A stretch of 64,000 bases of DNA from Candidatus Binatia bacterium (GTDB taxonomy: Bacteria; Desulfobacterota; Binatia; Bin18), in NCBI GenBank assembly GCA_022820725.1, contig JAJEFA010000012.1:1-64000 (forward strand). The letters run 5' to 3'. Both the position numbers and the translations under genes were made by a program. Under the pieces are notes generated by a model. The model was not told the origin of the DNA, did not search any database, and saw only the letters and a program-made list of their open reading frames with translations. This document shows, in pieces, positions 61,026-64,000 of the stretch; the stretch's first letter is position 1; every line of letters begins with the position of its first letter.

Positions 61026-62859
61026 TTTCTAGATTCCGTTGCTCAACGATACGAAAGTATGCCTCCAAAACCTGACGAACAACAGGTGCGGCAACGGCTC
61101 CACCGCCCTTACCGGCGTGTTCAATCAGACAGGCAACAGCAATTTGAGGATTCTGGACCGGTGCAAATGCGATAAACCAGGCATGATCGCGGTGGTGGCG
61201 AGGGACGTCCTCTTCTTCGTCGTGTATACGACTCACCACCTGAGAGGTCCCTGTCTTACCAGCAACTTCAACATGGGGAAGGAATGCTTTCTTTCCCGTT
61301 CCCCGCTCACCGTGCACCACTTCTCGCATGCCATCTCGAACGATGTGGAGATGCTCTTCAGGGATATCAATGCGCGTAATGACCTCTGGAGAATAGGTCT
61401 GAATAGACTCCCCATCAGCGTCGCTCACTTGGGTGACAAAGAAGGGGCGATGGACGACTCCCCCGTTTGCAAGCGCCGCAGTCGCAACAGCCATCTGGAT
61501 AGGTGTTGTGAGGACATAGCTTTGCCCGATCACAACGGATAGCGTCTCCCCCTCATACCATGGGGCGTTGAAACGACGCCGTTTCCATTCGACGTCGGGA
61601 ATCACGCCCGGTGCCGCTTCAAGCTGGAGCTTGAGATCTTGACCCAGCCAGAACCGGCGGGCGTGCTGAGCAATATTCTGTATCCCGAGACGCAGTCCAA
61701 CCTTATAGAAATAAACATCACACGACTGGGCGAGGGCTTGTTTCAAGTCTACCCAGCCATGCCCAGGCCGCTTCCAGCAGTGGAAGGTGCGGCCGCCAAA
61801 GGGGAGGCTGCCCTGACAGCTGAACTGCGTCTCAGGTGTAATAATCCCTTCCTCCAGCGCCGCCAGCGCCATAAAGGGCTTAAATGTAGAGCCCGGAGGA
61901 TATTGGCCCCGAAGGGCTCGATTGGTAAGTGGACGTAGGGGGTCCTCTACGAGCGTCCGCCATTCGTCGGGCTTGATACTGAGCGCAAAAAGATTGGGAT
62001 CAAATGTGGGACGACTGGCCAGAGCAAGAACCTCTCCGGTCTCGACGGCAAGGACCACAACGGATCCCTCTGCCTCTCCTAGAGCCTGTTCGACCTGTTC
62101 TTGCAGTTCAACATCAAGCGTTAGATGTAAATTATATCCGGGCCGGGTCTTCACTTCGTCTAAAACACGTAATTTTCTTCCCGTTGCATCAACTTCAATC
62201 TGTTGTCCACCATTATATCCACGCAGATGTTCTTCCCAGGCTTTCTCCAATCCGACCTTGCCAACAAGGTCGCCCTGCCGGTACCTCTTATTTTCAGCAA
62301 TCTCGGTCTGATTCACTTCACCGATGTAGCCGACGAGGTGGGCAGCAAGGTTCCCAGCGGTATAGAAGCGCTTGAGACTCGCCTCAACAGTGACACCGGG
62401 TAAGTCTAACTGGTGAGCTTCGATCGCGGCCAGCGTATCCCAAGAAATATCACGGGCTACAGAGATGCCTTCGTATGCGGGTCGACGTGGATTCCGGGGA
62501 GCCTTTCCCTCGAGAAAACCTGCCGCCTCAGGCAAATACGATACGAGAGTATGGAGCGTTGTCAGGCGATTTTGTACGTCTTCCGGGACCAGAATGACAT
62601 CAAACGACGGGTGATTTCCGGCGACAACCCGTCCGGTCCGATCAAGCATGAGGCCCCGTATGGACGGTAGCCGCTTCAGGCGAATGCGGTTCTTTTCCGA
62701 CAGTGTTCGGAAGCGATCACCCTCAACGATCTGCAGCTGCCATAAACGAAAGCCCAGAGCACTGAAAACAAACAAGACGATGAGACTAATGATACCGATG
62801 CGACGGTAGCACGCGGTGAGCGTTTCCTGAGACGCAAAGACCTCTGACTGCTCGTCCAT
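60997..62859 (-). CDS. mrdA: Penicillin-binding protein 2
   Basis: The protein has 620 residues. One membrane anchor (IISLIVLFVFSALGFRLWQL), a dimerisation domain, then transpeptidase motifs: S324-x-x-K (PPGSTFKPF), SCD (AQSCDVYF) and KTG (VAGKTGTSQVV). Works with RodA in side-wall peptidoglycan synthesis. ATG follows mreD's stop directly. Confidence 0.94.
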   Translation of the reverse strand: MDEQSEVFASQETLTACYRRIGIISLIVLFVFSALGFRLWQLQIVEGDRFRTLSEKNRIRLKRLPSIRGLMLDRTGRVVAGNHPSFDVILVPEDVQNRLTTLHTLVSYLPEAAGFLEGKAPRNPRRPAYEGISVARDISWDTLAAIEAHQLDLPGVTVEASLKRFYTAGNLAAHLVGYIGEVNQTEIAENKRYRQGDLVGKVGLEKAWEEHLRGYNGGQQIEVDATGRKLRVLDEVKTRPGYNLHLTLDVELQEQVEQALGEAEGSVVVLAVETGEVLALASRPTFDPNLFALSIKPDEWRTLVEDPLRPLTNRALRGQYPPGSTFKPFMALAALEEGIITPETQFSCQGSLPFGGRTFHCWKRPGHGWVDLKQALAQSCDVYFYKVGLRLGIQNIAQHARRFWLGQDLKLQLEAAPGVIPDVEWKRRRFNAPWYEGETLSVVIGQSYVLTTPIQMAVATAALANGGVVHRPFFVTQVSDADGESIQTYSPEVITRIDIPEEHLHIVRDGMREVVHGERGTGKKAFLPHVEVAGKTGTSQVVSRIHDEEEDVPRHHRDHAWFIAFAPVQNPQIAVACLIEHAGKGGGAVAAPVVRQVLEAYFRIVEQRNLENDGVRQTAG

Positions 62860-63429
62860 TTATACTCTGGCGATAGCGCGCTCTCCCCTTGCCAGGAGGA
62901 CAAAGATGAGCGGAGTCAGGGAGAGAGCCAAGAGTAAATCCCACAGCACGTATTGCGTGAGAAAAAACCGAATAGGAGCGACTGCCCAGTGTCCTTCAAG
63001 CAGCGCGAGAAAGGTACCTGCCTTCAAGAGAACTGCGCCGGCAACGAGTCCGAGGACACAGAGAGGATTCTGAATCCATAGCCTTTGGGATAGGAGTTTT
63101 GTCACGGTAAAAACAAGACTCATGGCGAGAGTCCACATCCCCGCCGGAGTTCCTGAACAGCTATCCAGCATATACCCCAAGAAAAAAGCACTCGCTGCCC
63201 CAGCCATGGCACCGTGGTAAATGCCGAGATAGACGCAGAAAATGAGTAACAGGTCAGGCGCAAATGGAAAATGCGGGAAAGCCGTTGTTTGTAAAAGAAC
63301 CGCTCCGACTCCGCAGGCTCCGAGGAGACCAAAGGTCCGGAGCCTATTCGTTTCTGAAGGGCTCGGCTCCTGCTCGGACGACAGCTGGAGCAACCACCAA
63401 GACTTCTTCGATCTCTGCGAGTTCGGCAC
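62860..63429 (-). CDS. mreD: Rod-shape-determining protein MreD
   Basis: Up to 189 residues with five membrane segments (for example FGLLGACGVGAVLLQTTAF, FAPDLLLIFCVYLGIYHGAM). Order mreC-mreD-mrdA-rodA confirms the identity. The GTG start gives an 86-base overlap with mreC and a polar N-terminus of about 30 residues; the real start may lie closer to the first helix. Confidence 0.87.
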   Translation of the reverse strand: MPNSQRSKKSWWLLQLSSEQEPSPSETNRLRTFGLLGACGVGAVLLQTTAFPHFPFAPDLLLIFCVYLGIYHGAMAGAASAFFLGYMLDSCSGTPAGMWTLAMSLVFTVTKLLSQRLWIQNPLCVLGLVAGAVLLKAGTFLALLEGHWAVAPIRFFLTQYVLWDLLLALSLTPLIFVLLARGERAIARV

Positions 63430-64000
63430 TGAGCGTAACCTCTATGTCTTGGAATATCTCGTCATCTCGTGAGGTGACACGCGTTACGCGCCCAATCTGC
63501 TGTCCTTTCGGAAAGACCCCATCAAGCCCAGAGGTAATGATCACATCTCCAACCACGACATCGCTACCCCGCTGAACATATTTCAATTGGCAGTTCCCAG
63601 CAATGGAGCCAGACACGATCCCAGAGACACGCGAACGCTGAACAAGGGCGTCGACCCCACTATTGGCGGAAGAGATCAGGAGAAGGTGGGCGGCATGCGG
63701 ACTAGCAGACACAATTTTTCCTACAACACCAGCTGGGGTAAGTACCGCCATTTCTTTCTGGATTCCGTGCCGTTCCCCTTTGTCTAACACTGCTGTGTGC
63801 GTCCATGTCCCCGGATTTCGCCCAATCACGCGTGCGGCAATTGACGTATCTGAGCTTTGCGCCCGTAAACCCAGCAGAAGTTCTAACCGCTGATTCGCCA
63901 ACTCCAATTCGAATAACCGTTCCTGCGTCTGCTCAAGCGCTTCAAGCCGCGCGCGGAGCGCTTCATTGTTTTGATGGACGGAGAGCAGGTCACGATATTG
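63344..64000 (-). CDS. mreC: Rod-shape-determining protein MreC (partial, 5' end off window)
   Basis: The frame is open to the right edge. It begins in a coiled coil (HQNNEALRARLEALEQTQER) and continues with ARVIGRNPGTWTHTAVLDKG and the MreC core (VVGDVIITSGLDGVFPKGQQ). The periplasmic scaffold of the elongasome. The signal/anchor and probably mreB lie beyond 64000. Confidence 0.92.
   Translation of the reverse strand, partial: QYRDLLSVHQNNEALRARLEALEQTQERLFELELANQRLELLLGLRAQSSDTSIAARVIGRNPGTWTHTAVLDKGERHGIQKEMAVLTPAGVVGKIVSASPHAAHLLLISSANSGVDALVQRSRVSGIVSGSIAGNCQLKYVQRGSDVVVGDVIITSGLDGVFPKGQQIGRVTRVTSRDDEIFQDIEVTLSAELAEIEEVLVVAPAVVRAGAEPFRNE

Overview
This window looks like a chromosomal segment of a Gram-negative, GC-rich (by eye about 55-60%), uncultured heterotrophic bacterium. 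The mreC-mreD-mrdA-rodA cell-shape operon, hopanoid-associated genes (hpnA, hpnB, hpnG), glutathione reductase and several lipobox-bearing proteins support a diderm. The mix of CaiB/BaiF CoA-transferase, crotonases, tungsten-type aldehyde:ferredoxin oxidoreductase, xanthine-dehydrogenase-family oxidases, phytanoyl-CoA dioxygenase and hydantoinase/oxoprolinase genes is reminiscent of Tectomicrobia/Entotheonella-like or deltaproteobacterial-grade genomes. That assignment is inference only; no 16S rRNA or ribosomal protein gene is present to settle it.

Layout. (1) 1-6812: a damaged defence island. The tail of an IS5-type transposase abuts a 5'-truncated DUF1156 DNA methylase. It is followed by a putative EVE/PUA-like reader fused to a PD-(D/E)XK nuclease, a DUF499 ATPase and a trypsin-like protease. 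(2) 6865-10735: tRNA-Ser(UGA), small zinc-ribbon proteins, a BFN-PDZ protein, TrmI and a Phd/PIN toxin-antitoxin pair. (3) 10817-18678: acyl-CoA metabolism (two crotonases, HIBADH-like dehydrogenase, CoA-transferase) with a sirtuin, an ACT protein and a dicarboxylate/amino-acid symporter. (4) 18672-23253, minus strand: flavoprotein, MoaD-like carrier, AOR and a four-cluster ferredoxin. (5) 23372-27807: rhodanese, secreted hydrolase, Rieske oxygenase and EthD proteins. (6) 27885-32235: a second defence island with a minimal DUF45 metalloprotease, a broken DUF433 antitoxin, a Phd/PIN pair and a two-gene SIR2-Argonaute operon. (7) 32487-35548: glutathione reductase, a lipoprotein serpin and a tiny Cys-rich lipoprotein. 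(8) 35948-43603, minus strand: CoxMSL-like molybdenum hydroxylase with two tandem large subunits, then PhyH and cupin. (9) 43741-51241: DUF917 and hydantoinase/oxoprolinase genes. (10) 51270-64000: DUF721, class II ribonucleotide reductase, TPR protein, hpn genes, thioredoxin and the cell-shape operon, which runs off the right edge.

The most interesting items are as follows. First, the SIR2 + intermediate-length, catalytically degenerate Argonaute pair: the putative guide-binding MID/PIWI protein and a separate NADase-type SIR2 effector are translationally coupled by a TAATG overlap. Second, the IS-broken methylase/ATPase island with its reader-nuclease fusion. Third, a family of about 56-bp palindromic elements (copies near 12961, 15551, 20483 and 42086, with a diverged relative at 17973). 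These elements sit at gene ends, supply stop codons to two genes, and in one case lie inside the reading frame of a molybdenum hydroxylase large subunit.
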